Shown here: piece after piece, positions 9,138 through 16,461 of the stretch
Layout of the letters: every line of letters starts with the position of its first letter
Position numbering within the stretch: position 1 is the stretch's first letter
Origin: Lysinibacillus contaminans
Lineage (GTDB): Bacteria; Bacillota; Bacilli; Bacillales_A; Planococcaceae
Reading direction: 5' to 3'
Length of the DNA stretch: 64,000 nucleotides
Assembly: GCF_001278945.1 (NCBI RefSeq)
Contig: NZ_LGRV01000003.1
Coordinates: 1,612,001-1,676,000, forward strand
Translations under genes and position numbers: made by a program
Notes under the pieces: model-generated
The model's input: the letters and a program-made list of their open reading frames with translations, nothing else
Databases searched by the model: none
Told to the model about the DNA's origin: nothing

Positions 9138-9230
9138 TACAGTAAACTTTATTGCACTAACGAGAACTTTAGTTAAATATTCAATTTACGAAAGACCAAA
9201 ACCTTTGAAAAATGGATAAACGTCATCAAA

Positions 9231-9277
9231 AAACAGCAATAGAATCCTTCATTTCCAAGGATTCTATTGCTGTTTTT
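9231..9277. terminator. Bidirectional intrinsic terminator
   Basis: An 18-bp perfect stem (AACAGCAATAGAATCCTT and its complement) with a short loop has A-runs on the left and T-runs on the right. It serves the convergent genes ending at 9137 and 9344. Confidence 0.9.
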
Positions 9278-9343
9278 AATGTCTTTAATTTGACTAAAGT
9301 CCGCGTTTAGTTTGATTGTATACATTCACAAAATGCAGCTACA

Positions 9344-10000
9344 TTAACCAAAATCCCCACCATTGGCTAGCAGTATAAGTCCCACGAAGAACATAACCCA
9401 AGATAGCGCTGAGCTTGTATTTTTTTGAAATAAAGCCTGCAAATTTCTTAATGGTTTCTGCATAAATCGACGGAATAACATATGAAGAAGAAGTAATACC
9501 AGGGCAGGAACAACCATCATTACATTGTACGCTGCTAAAACAGGTAACCATTCATAAATCGTAAACTCGTTGCTAATCATAAGACCGATTGAAGCGAAAT
9601 AGGGTATTGCAGTGGCTACTTCTAAAAGTGAAGTGGTTATTCCCAATCCAATCATTGCATTCACTTTAAACTGTTTTGGTTTAGGTGATTCCGCATATTT
9701 TTTCTTTGGTACAAACCAACTTCCAATAAACAATATGGCACCAATGATGGTCATAAGCAATTTTGCAATATTGCTACTTAAAGCATCTGCAATTGGCTTA
9801 AATATGATATCTAAGCCAAGCATTAAAAACACACCTGTACAAAAATAAAACACGATAACGGTCGTTAAATAAGCGATAATTAGCTGGGTTTGTTTTCTCT
9901 TCCCTACAAGTAACACGTACACTGTAACTCCGATTATAGCTGGGCTAAACATATCTAGAATAGCCAATGCACCAATAAACAATAGTATTTCATTATTCAC
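9344..10000 (-). CDS. GAP/Sap-family polytopic membrane protein
   Basis: The 218-residue product has about six hydrophobic segments and the layout of the GAP (Sap, LysE-like) family: N-terminal segment with DMFSPAIIGV, a central cytoplasmic PKKKYAESPKPKQF loop, then three more helices. The family is annotated from mycobacterial sulfolipid/peptidoglycolipid addressing proteins; a transport role is likely but the cargo here is unknown. Its start overlaps the stop of the MerR gene by 8 bp, so the two are co-transcribed and it is the probable target of that regulator. Confidence 0.72.
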   Translation of the reverse strand: MNNEILLFIGALAILDMFSPAIIGVTVYVLLVGKRKQTQLIIAYLTTVIVFYFCTGVFLMLGLDIIFKPIADALSSNIAKLLMTIIGAILFIGSWFVPKKKYAESPKPKQFKVNAMIGLGITTSLLEVATAIPYFASIGLMISNEFTIYEWLPVLAAYNVMMVVPALVLLLLHMLFRRFMQKPLRNLQALFQKNTSSALSWVMFFVGLILLANGGDFG

Positions 10001-10748
10001 TAGTTCCCCTCAACTCCCTAGTTTCATAAATGTTAAAAGCTTGTTCAACATAGTTTAAAAATTCTTCATCCAGTGGATATAATCCGACTTTATCCGAAAG
10101 TGAGGACGATTTTCGTATGTCCCACATTTTCTCTAGAAAAACCTCGTTATCGGGATATTCTTCAGTGCTCTTCTCTATCATCCTCTTTATGATACGTTGG
10201 ACTGAATCCGACTCTGCACCATTTGACATTAATTGCTTCAACTGGCCCAACAACCCCATCCACTCTAATGAATTGGGATCATTGCGATTTAAGTTTGGAA
10301 GGCTTTTTACCAACTGCCATTCATCATTAGAAAACATTTGCTTTCGAAATGCTTGTTTTTTCTCGCTTTCTCTATTAGAAAGTTTAATCATTTTTTGAAT
10401 TAGTGTTTCATTCAATTCTCCCTCAATCGCTAAGGCATTCTTCAAGCCAGTTAACGTATTCTCCATTTGCTTCAACTTTTCTTGCTCTTCTAGCACAAAT
10501 GCAAGTTGATGTTCTAAACTAGTTGACCAATCCCACGTATCGTTCAAAAGTCTTTGGATTTCTTTCAATTTAAACCCTAAATTTTTGAGAAATAGAATTT
10601 GTTGCAGTCGTTTCAATTCTTCTTCTCCATATAATCTGTGTCCCCCTTCTGTTTTATTTAACGGTATTAGTAATCTAATTTCTTCGTAGTAACGTAAAGT
10701 ACGAACAGAAATTCCTGTTAATTTTGATATTTCCTTAATTGTAATCAT
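9993..10748 (-). CDS. MerR-family transcriptional regulator
   Basis: The 251-residue product starts MITIKEISKLTGISVRTLRY, the classical MerR winged helix (residues 1-70), followed by a coiled-coil dimer helix and a long C-terminal effector region rich in charged residues. The C-terminal domain resembles the alpha-helical TipA/BltR-style drug-sensing region in length, without the Cys pattern of metal sensors. Start 10748 is chosen because AAGGAG precedes it and homology begins there. It sits first in a two-gene operon with the GAP-family protein. A promoter with the unusual 19-bp MerR spacer lies just upstream. Confidence 0.88.
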   Translation of the reverse strand: MITIKEISKLTGISVRTLRYYEEIRLLIPLNKTEGGHRLYGEEELKRLQQILFLKNLGFKLKEIQRLLNDTWDWSTSLEHQLAFVLEEQEKLKQMENTLTGLKNALAIEGELNETLIQKMIKLSNRESEKKQAFRKQMFSNDEWQLVKSLPNLNRNDPNSLEWMGLLGQLKQLMSNGAESDSVQRIIKRMIEKSTEEYPDNEVFLEKMWDIRKSSSLSDKVGLYPLDEEFLNYVEQAFNIYETRELRGTSE

Positions 10749-10778
10749 TCGATTGTATCTCCTTATTCGTTTATCAAC

Positions 10779-10809
10779 ATTATACAAAATGACGTTACGT
10801 AAGTTTCAA
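10779..10809 (-). promoter_or_regulatory. MerR-type promoter with 19-bp spacer
   Basis: On the minus strand TTGAAA (10804-10809) and TATAAT (10779-10784) are separated by 19 bp, and the spacer contains the palindrome TTACGTAA. Over-long spacers with a central dyad are the hallmark of MerR-activated promoters, so autoregulation is predicted. Confidence 0.75.
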
Positions 10810-10855
10810 GTGTTTTCAGAAAAAATAATTAATCTCTAATACTTTCTTCAGCCAA

Positions 10856-10882
10856 ATAAAAAACGGAGCCTACTGACTCCGC
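10856..10882 (-). terminator. Terminator for the GNAT/YoaP gene
   Basis: Stem CGGAG...CTCCG followed on the minus strand by a run of T. It lies about 160 bp after the stop at 11041, beyond the gene fragment at 10929. Confidence 0.7.
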
Positions 10883-10928
10883 TAACATTAAATCTATAAT
10901 TCTCTTACTAAATTAGCTAATCAGTAAC

Positions 10929-11008
10929 AAAACAATGAGGAAGAATTAGCACTAACATCTTGTAGATTCTTAAACGAATGGCTTATCGCGATACTGTTAG
11001 CACGTAGT
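10929..11008 (+). pseudogene. Decayed fragment of an RDD-type gene
   Basis: About 80 bp align with codons around 8497-8577 of the intact RDD gene. Shared strings include ATGAGGAAG, CTAACATCT, CTTAAACG, ATGGCTTATCG and GATACTGT. One base is missing relative to the gene (after CATCTTGT), which shifts the frame, and no start or RBS exists. It is a remnant of a duplicate. Confidence 0.75.
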
Positions 11009-11040
11009 TTAAAAATGATAATAACCACCATAAATTAGAC

Positions 11041-11793
11041 TTACTCTTTTAAACGTTTCATTGCAGTATGATACGTAAGTCGATGAAATGAAATTAGTTT
11101 ATTTTTGTAAATAACTCCGTAAATACCATAAGCAGTAGGTGAAAGCATTAATATTTCTTCTCTATTTTTAAAATCAATAATTTCTGTTTTTATATTCAAA
11201 TTGTTTGCCGCCGTAACAACATTATCGGTTGCTATATCAATAAAAGGACACTGTTGTGTGCGAAGGATTGTTAATTCTTTATAACGTTTAAGTCGATCAT
11301 CCCAATCACTAGGAAAATATGGGTCAGGGGAATTTCCAAATTTATGTACAAGTAATTCAAAACCATATGGTGATCTATCTATTTCTATAAAATGATTTTT
11401 TAGAAAAACATCCTTACTAGGGGTCCAGGAAGTGTCTTGATTTGTAATCACAATAACTCCATCTTTATGTTGTTCCTTTGCATCTTGAATGCACTTTTTA
11501 ATCAATTGTGAGGCATACCCTTTTCCCGTAATATTTATCCATAAGCAATGAATAACTAAATAATTTTCACCATATACAACTCGTGAAGAATATTCAATAG
11601 GTGTATATTCAATAAACCCTGCAGGTTTGCTATTCTCCATTATTTTTATATACTTTAATCCTTCGTTGAACCTTCCCTTAAGCCATTGTTTTTTATTTAT
11701 GTAGCCGGATGAATTTGACTTGCTACGAAGACAATAACACCCTTTACTATCTAGATTCCCCTCGACTATCTCTACCATCTCAATTTGCTCCAA
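11041..11793 (-). CDS. GNAT acetyltransferase with C-terminal YoaP domain
   Basis: The 250-residue product combines an N-terminal GNAT fold (INITGKGYASQLIKKC is the acetyl-CoA loop, about residues 88-103) with a C-terminal thioredoxin-like YoaP domain containing QCPFIDIA. This matches B. subtilis YoaP in order and length. The substrate is unknown. The start is a TTG at 11793, six bases after GGAGGG; no ATG near the N-terminus has a comparable site. It is a single-gene unit. Confidence 0.8.
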   Translation of the reverse strand: MEQIEMVEIVEGNLDSKGCYCLRSKSNSSGYINKKQWLKGRFNEGLKYIKIMENSKPAGFIEYTPIEYSSRVVYGENYLVIHCLWINITGKGYASQLIKKCIQDAKEQHKDGVIVITNQDTSWTPSKDVFLKNHFIEIDRSPYGFELLVHKFGNSPDPYFPSDWDDRLKRYKELTILRTQQCPFIDIATDNVVTAANNLNIKTEIIDFKNREEILMLSPTAYGIYGVIYKNKLISFHRLTYHTAMKRLKE

Positions 11794-11954
11794 TTTATTC
11801 CCTCCTCATTTTACATATCTCTTTGCACTATCATTCCCCATTATTATACATAAATATCCCAATTCACTTCCGTAAATTCCCTTATACTGCATAAACATTT
11901 TCATTTAACAGAGCCAATAAATGATATTAATAATTTTCCTGATGTTATTTATTT

Positions 11955-11993
11955 ATATCGTACAATACGATATAATCGTTTTATACGATATTC
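11955..11993 (+). promoter_or_regulatory. Promoter and MarR operator for the 12014-12752 operon
   Basis: The perfect inverted repeat ATATCGTA-CAA-TACGATAT (11955-11973) overlaps a TATAAT -10 box (11971-11976). A second, weaker dyad ATCGT...ACGAT follows with right half TACGATAT. The placement over the -10 suggests autorepression by the MarR protein. Confidence 0.75.
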
Positions 11994-12013
11994 AATCAGA
12001 AAGGAATTAAGCA

Positions 12014-12427
12014 ATGAAACAATTTAACGAGTATTTTACAACTATTTACTATTACCTACACCCAGAACAACAAAACGCTTCGATTTCCCATCAAAGTATA
12101 CGGATTTTGCAACATGTTCAAAAAGAACAGCGTGTGACAATTGGTGATATTGCTATATCTATTAATATTTCTCACAATACAGCGTCAGAGCATGTAAAAA
12201 AATTAGAACGTAATGGTTGGGTAGTCAAAGATCGTTCTGTTCACGATCAGCGGGTTGTATATATTAGACTTACAGAGGAAGGTTTACGTGTAGTAAAGAT
12301 AAATACCGAGTTAGATGTTGAAAAGCTGTCGAAGGTATGGGCTACTCTGACTGAAAATCAGCAACGAGAAATTGAGCGTGCATTTAAATTATTAAGTGAG
12401 GTTGCTTCTAATGTACACGATTATTAA
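12014..12427 (+). CDS. MarR-family transcriptional regulator
   Basis: The 137-residue product has the MarR winged-helix order: helices around QSIRILQHVQ, recognition helix SHNTASEHVKKLE (about residues 53-65), a wing with KDRSVHDQRVVYIRLTEEG and a C-terminal dimer helix. It has no cysteines, so a thiol-switch mechanism is unlikely. AAAGGA precedes the ATG. It overlaps the DUF3147 gene by 17 bp, making that membrane protein the probable co-regulated target, and a palindrome sits over its promoter. Confidence 0.88.
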   Translation: MKQFNEYFTTIYYYLHPEQQNASISHQSIRILQHVQKEQRVTIGDIAISINISHNTASEHVKKLERNGWVVKDRSVHDQRVVYIRLTEEGLRVVKINTELDVEKLSKVWATLTENQQREIERAFKLLSEVASNVHDY

Positions 12428-12752
12428 AATTTTCAGTTCAGCTGCCATCATTGGCCTTGTGACAGAACTTGCTAGACGATTACCTACTTATGGAGGTATC
12501 ATAGCTGCATTGCCTCTTATAAGTTTATTGAGTATTATTTGGCTAACCGTACAAGGACAAACTCATGAACAAATCCAACAATTTACATGGGGAGTTATAC
12601 TTGGATTACCGGCTACAATTGTCATGTTAATTGGCGTATACATCGCATTGAAAAACAATCTTCATATAGGACTAGCAATTCCAATAGGAGTAGTCTGTTG
12701 GGGCATCTTTTTAGGTGCTCAGAAATGGTTAACTTTGATTGTTAAATCATAA
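12411..12752 (+). CDS. DUF3147-family small membrane protein
   Basis: The 113-residue product has four hydrophobic segments and the DUF3147 sequence style (ELARRLPTYGGIIAALPL near the N-terminus, IWLTVQGQ after the second helix). The family is common in Bacillales, and its function is unknown. ATG 12411 lies inside the end of the MarR gene, with GTGAGG upstream; an earlier in-frame start would extend into the regulator without an RBS. Coupling with MarR suggests a role in efflux or membrane stress, but that is inference. Confidence 0.78.
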   Translation: MYTIIKIFSSAAIIGLVTELARRLPTYGGIIAALPLISLLSIIWLTVQGQTHEQIQQFTWGVILGLPATIVMLIGVYIALKNNLHIGLAIPIGVVCWGIFLGAQKWLTLIVKS

Positions 12753-12816
12753 AAAAAGAAGTGTTGGTGGAAGATTCCCCCTCTCAATATGATTAAACTT
12801 TTTCTACAAATATACA

Positions 12817-12848
12817 TAAAAAAACGGAGTGTAATCACTCCGTTAACT
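12817..12848. terminator. Bidirectional terminator
   Basis: Stem AACGGAGTG/CACTCCGTT with an A-run on the left serves the convergent genes DUF3147 (plus) and the yjcF-like gene (minus). Confidence 0.8.
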
Positions 12849-12880
12849 TTCTGTAAAAATTTCAGTTGCTTAACTATTGT

Positions 12881-13315
12881 CTAGCTAAATTGCTTTTTCA
12901 TTAAAATATGTGGAATACCTGCATCCATAAATTCTTCACCTGATCGCACATAGCCCAACTTTCCATAAAACGGTTCGGCATATGTTTGCGCATTCAGCTT
13001 AGATTTCGTGATACCCTTTTCCTGCACCAATTCTTCTAACTTCAGCGTGATGACCTTGCCAAGACCGAATTTACGGAATTCTTGTAAGATACAGATTCGC
13101 TCTAGTTTTCCGTAGCCATCGACTACACGTACGCGGCCTGTTCCTACAGGTTGATCGTTATAGTACACTAAAATATGCTCACATGCAGCGTCTAGTAAGT
13201 CAAATTCATCCATTTCCTCTTCAATCGAAACGCCCTGTTCCTCTACAAAAACTTTTTTGCGAATGGCGAAGGCTGTTTGTAAATCTTCTTCTGTCGTAAT
13301 TTTTATTGCGTTCAT
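12881..13315 (-). CDS. yjcF: GNAT-family N-acetyltransferase, YjcF type
   Basis: The 144-residue product closely follows the B. subtilis YjcF pattern: FAIRKKVFVEEQGV near the N-terminus, RVVDGYGKLERICIL, the acetyl-CoA loop RKFGLGKVI, LNAQTYAEPFYGKLGY and DAGIPHILMKK at the C-terminus. These match the family over full length. The substrate is not known. ATG 13315 is preferred over an in-frame ATG two codons earlier because GAGGAG lies seven bases before it and only two before the earlier one. Single-gene unit. Confidence 0.85.
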   Translation of the reverse strand: MNAIKITTEEDLQTAFAIRKKVFVEEQGVSIEEEMDEFDLLDAACEHILVYYNDQPVGTGRVRVVDGYGKLERICILQEFRKFGLGKVITLKLEELVQEKGITKSKLNAQTYAEPFYGKLGYVRSGEEFMDAGIPHILMKKQFS

Positions 13316-13477
13316 ATACATTCTCCTCTAGCTGTGTTTTTTTGTTAAGCCATAGTTTCTAGTATAAAACTAGATTTGTTGAGAATCCAACAAAATTTTC
13401 ACCCTAATTACATTTTTCAAAGTGTGACCAATCCACTTAACATTCCGTCTAAGTTTATAGAAACGAGGTGATGAAAG

Positions 13478-13999
13478 ATGGAAAAAGAGGATTTAGCTAG
13501 TTGGTTTGATAATTATGGAGAAACGATCTTAACATACATACTCTTAATGGTGCGCGATTATCAACAGGCTGAAGATTTAACACAAGAAACATTCATGAAA
13601 GCTTATCGAAACAAACAATCCTTTTCCCGTCAATCTTCGATAAAGACTTGGTTATTTTCGATTGCCCATAACACAACGATTGATTATTTACGCAAAAAAC
13701 ATCCGTTACAGCACTTTTTAGGATTAACGACGAAAGAAATCGATCATCAAGCTTTGCCAGAGCAGGTTGTTGCGTTAAGCATTCAGAATGAAGAGCTATA
13801 TCAAGCTGTCCAGAAGTTAAAACACACGTATCGCCAAGTCATCCTATTACGAAAAATCAAAGAATTTTCAACACAAGAAACAGCTGAAATTTTAAATTGG
13901 TCAGAAAGCAAAGTAAAAATGACACTAAAACGAGCATTGTCTGACCTGAAAAGTGAACTCATCAAAGGAGGCTATGAATATGAAGGATCCGTTGAATGA
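13478..13999 (+). CDS. ECF-type RNA polymerase sigma factor
   Basis: The 173-residue product has sigma region 2 (DYQQAEDLTQETFMKAYRN, about residues 27-45, and IKTWLFSIAHNTTIDYLR) and region 4 (TYRQVILLRKIKEFSTQETA and WSESKVKMTLKRAL), with no regions 1 or 3, the ECF layout. Upstream, CGTCTAA (13446-13452) could be the -10 of an autoregulated ECF promoter, with a poor -35 (TGACCA). The gene overlaps the next by 20 bp. That partner is membrane-anchored and is the likely anti-sigma factor or signal sensor. Confidence 0.9.
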   Translation: MEKEDLASWFDNYGETILTYILLMVRDYQQAEDLTQETFMKAYRNKQSFSRQSSIKTWLFSIAHNTTIDYLRKKHPLQHFLGLTTKEIDHQALPEQVVALSIQNEELYQAVQKLKHTYRQVILLRKIKEFSTQETAEILNWSESKVKMTLKRALSDLKSELIKGGYEYEGSVE

Positions 14000-15032
14000 T
14001 CAATTGAAAGAGCTTAGTGAAGTGCTTAATATCGAGGTTAAGCATCAACAAGCATTAAAGCAGCGTATTTTACTGCAGCAGACTGCTCCTAAACGTTCGT
14101 ATAAAAAGTATTGGCTCGCTGTAGTTGCCATGTGCCTACTTTTCCTGTTATCACCTTTCTATTCATCGACAATGGCTAATTTAGCAGCAAAAATACTACA
14201 TTTAGACATTCAACCTAGTTATTCCGAAGATCGTGCTATTAATTCTGATATAACTGGTCAAATTGTCGAACTTATCCAACAAGAGGGATATGAAGTTAGT
14301 TTTGTAGGGGCCACGCCTTCACCCTTCACAATTAAGATTGGTGTCACATTAACCAACACACCTTTAAAAGATGTAAAAAAACATCTCCAACCTATCGTGG
14401 AGACATTTTTATACGAAAATGGGATCGATGACTACAAGCTAGTTATTAGAGAAGCAGAGCAATTAGAGGAAAGGCCAAAAAGATTGTCTAAAACGAATGC
14501 CGTATATGAATCGGCAAGACAAATTGTAAAAGACGTATTTACCAAGTTTGGATTTGAGGAAGAAGCAAATTATGAGTTGGCGGGTTTAAAAGATAATTTG
14601 TATTCATATACGTTAAAAATAGATATGCCTGACCACATTAAAGAACAGGAAGACATTATCGATACAATTGAAAAGGAAATTGAGGCACATGACTTAGACA
14701 TTCAAGAAATTGAGGTTACCACTTTTAATTTCAAACACCGTATGCAATCAAATCGATGGGGTTATATTGCGAGCGATATATATGATGCCCTTATCGGGAA
14801 ATCACGCTATCAAGTTACTGGCCTAAGCTATAAAGTTAAAAAAGGTCACTCAAATGTTTACTTAAAGACTGACTGGGAGCAACCTCCCACAAATGAGATT
14901 ACAGAAGAAATAACGAATGCAATTAATACCTACCTTCAGCTTCCTGAAGTCCAAGAACAAATGGAGAATGATCCCTATACAATAAAGTTACTACTAAAAA
15001 ATGAAGATGCCTTTATCACTATTACCAACTAA
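13980..15032 (+). CDS. Membrane-anchored partner of ECF sigma, DUF4030-like; putative anti-sigma
   Basis: The 350-residue product has a short cytoplasmic N-terminus (DPLNDQLKELSEVLNIEVKH), one transmembrane segment around residues 36-52 (YWLAVVAMCLLFLLSPF) and a large extracytoplasmic domain of repeated alpha/beta character (IKIGVTLTNTPLKDVKKHL, YTLKIDMPDHIKEQEDIID). The layout resembles DUF4030 proteins encoded next to ECF sigma genes in Bacillales. Start 13980 lies eight bases after GGAGG; other in-frame ATGs are too close to it. The 20-bp overlap with the sigma gene argues for stoichiometric expression. The anti-sigma role is inference. Confidence 0.72.
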   Translation: MKDPLNDQLKELSEVLNIEVKHQQALKQRILLQQTAPKRSYKKYWLAVVAMCLLFLLSPFYSSTMANLAAKILHLDIQPSYSEDRAINSDITGQIVELIQQEGYEVSFVGATPSPFTIKIGVTLTNTPLKDVKKHLQPIVETFLYENGIDDYKLVIREAEQLEERPKRLSKTNAVYESARQIVKDVFTKFGFEEEANYELAGLKDNLYSYTLKIDMPDHIKEQEDIIDTIEKEIEAHDLDIQEIEVTTFNFKHRMQSNRWGYIASDIYDALIGKSRYQVTGLSYKVKKGHSNVYLKTDWEQPPTNEITEEITNAINTYLQLPEVQEQMENDPYTIKLLLKNEDAFITITN

Positions 15033-15110
15033 ACATTAGCAAATTAAATTGTAGTTATGTAATCTAGACAAAATATCAGTTAGGCTCCCAAGTTTAGGGC
15101 ATTTTTTTAA

Positions 15111-15215
15111 GTTATCGGACATGTTTTCAAATTTATCACCCTACTTTTTATATTTATCGCCCTACTTTCCAATTTTATCGGACACATTCCTGAATTTATC
15201 GACATCCATCTTGAT
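15111..15215. repeat. Five-unit 21-bp tandem array
   Basis: Five 21-bp units start at 15111, 15132, 15153, 15174 and 15195. The unit theme is TTTATCG(C/G)C followed by about twelve variable bases. The last unit reads TTTATCGACATCCATCTTGAT. The array lies in the gap between convergent genes. Its end tag CGACATCCATYTTGATTT is shared with the array at 44165-44360. Confidence 0.85.
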
Positions 15216-15270
15216 TTTCTAATTAGCAACAATGCCCTAGGCTATCCGCTGCCAAAAAAATTAGAACAAT

Positions 15271-15307
15271 AAAAAAACCAACATTCTTTACTTCGAATGT
15301 TGGTTTT
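15271..15307. terminator. Bidirectional terminator
   Basis: Stem AAAACCAACATTC/GAATGTTGGTTTT with flanking A and T runs, between convergent genes ending at 15032 and 15328. Confidence 0.9.
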
Positions 15308-15327
15308 GTTTAGCTTCAGTTTATAGA

Positions 15328-16449
15328 CTATTTCTGACGGGATTCTGTCATTTGCTTCCAAACAGAACCTTTCGCGTCCTCACCTTGTTCAATACGGGCA
15401 ATTGCCATTTTCACTTGTAGCTTCACTTCAAATTCTTTATCATCTTCGGCAGCTTTTAGTACTTCTAACGATTTTTCTGTGCCGACTTCATATAGATACA
15501 TCGCCGCACGCCAACGTACAAGCTTGTTTTTATCTTGTAATGCTTGTTGCATGGCATCTTCGAATTCTACGAAGCCAAGGTCACTCATACAGTCTCCTGC
15601 AGTTCGGCGTACCGCAGCACTTTTATCTTTCAATGCTTTTTCTAAATATGGCACAACTGCAACATCCTCAACCATGCCAAGGTAAACCGTTGCTAATCGA
15701 CGAATCGACATTTGCTCATCCTCTAATGCTAATCCCAAAAGCGGTAAATCATCTACTTCCGGATCTGTCATTTGGTCGAGCAACTGGAAACGTTTTTCCC
15801 ATTCAGACTGTTCAAATTGTTCTACCGTCACTTTTAATTTCTGTGGTTTCTCAAGCTTCTCTGTATTATTAATAGCATCAACAATCTCAACTAATCGTTC
15901 TTCTGAATATGTCACATCAATCTCTTGTTTTACCGTTTCTGCGATGTCCTCAAGCTCGCCGTAGCGTACGCCATAGTCAATCCATTTACGTTGGAAAATA
16001 AAGTTTTCGTCGACCGCTGTTTCCATAATTTGATTGAAGGCATTAACGAAACGCTCGCCAACGCTAACACGATGCTCTCGTTGATTGTCAAAAACCTTTA
16101 CTTGCAAAGGTACTTGCTTGTAAAACTGTACATGGACGTAAACTTCACCGTAAAACTCATCCGCCACTTGTTGTTCTTCAGCTGAAACAACATCTTCACC
16201 CAATGTTTGGCGGATACTCGATAAAATACCTTCCCATGCATATTTTGCATTGCGCTCTACCGCAAAGAAGTCGGATACATGGTAAACGCCCTTAACCCCT
16301 TCAATGGCTAAAATTGCTGCCGCTTCTCCTGTGGCCTCGTCTTTATTGTCTTTTGTATAGTTGAAACTTTTACCAAATGGTAACTCCGAATCAACTACAA
16401 TCTTCATAGAATTAGGACTCGGTGTTGGTTCAATTGTAATGATCTTCAT
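15328..16449 (-). CDS. ypgR: Conserved virulence factor C (CvfC/YpgR) family protein
   Basis: The 373-residue product has an N-terminal NifU/Nfu-N-like domain (MKIITIEPTPSPNSMKIV, about residues 1-85) and a C-terminal alpha-helical HEAT-like repeat region (about 215-365; for example RRLATVYLGMVEDVAVVPYL, VRRTAGDCMSDLGF, LVRWRAAMYLYEVG). This is the CvfC architecture; CvfC was named from Staphylococcus virulence screens and B. subtilis YpgR is the local orthologue. Its biochemical role is unknown. AAGGAGCG precedes the start. It follows the ABC-F gene by 12 bp, with ypgQ next upstream. Confidence 0.85.
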   Translation of the reverse strand: MKIITIEPTPSPNSMKIVVDSELPFGKSFNYTKDNKDEATGEAAAILAIEGVKGVYHVSDFFAVERNAKYAWEGILSSIRQTLGEDVVSAEEQQVADEFYGEVYVHVQFYKQVPLQVKVFDNQREHRVSVGERFVNAFNQIMETAVDENFIFQRKWIDYGVRYGELEDIAETVKQEIDVTYSEERLVEIVDAINNTEKLEKPQKLKVTVEQFEQSEWEKRFQLLDQMTDPEVDDLPLLGLALEDEQMSIRRLATVYLGMVEDVAVVPYLEKALKDKSAAVRRTAGDCMSDLGFVEFEDAMQQALQDKNKLVRWRAAMYLYEVGTEKSLEVLKAAEDDKEFEVKLQVKMAIARIEQGEDAKGSVWKQMTESRQK

Positions 16450-16461
16450 ATTTTTCGCTCC

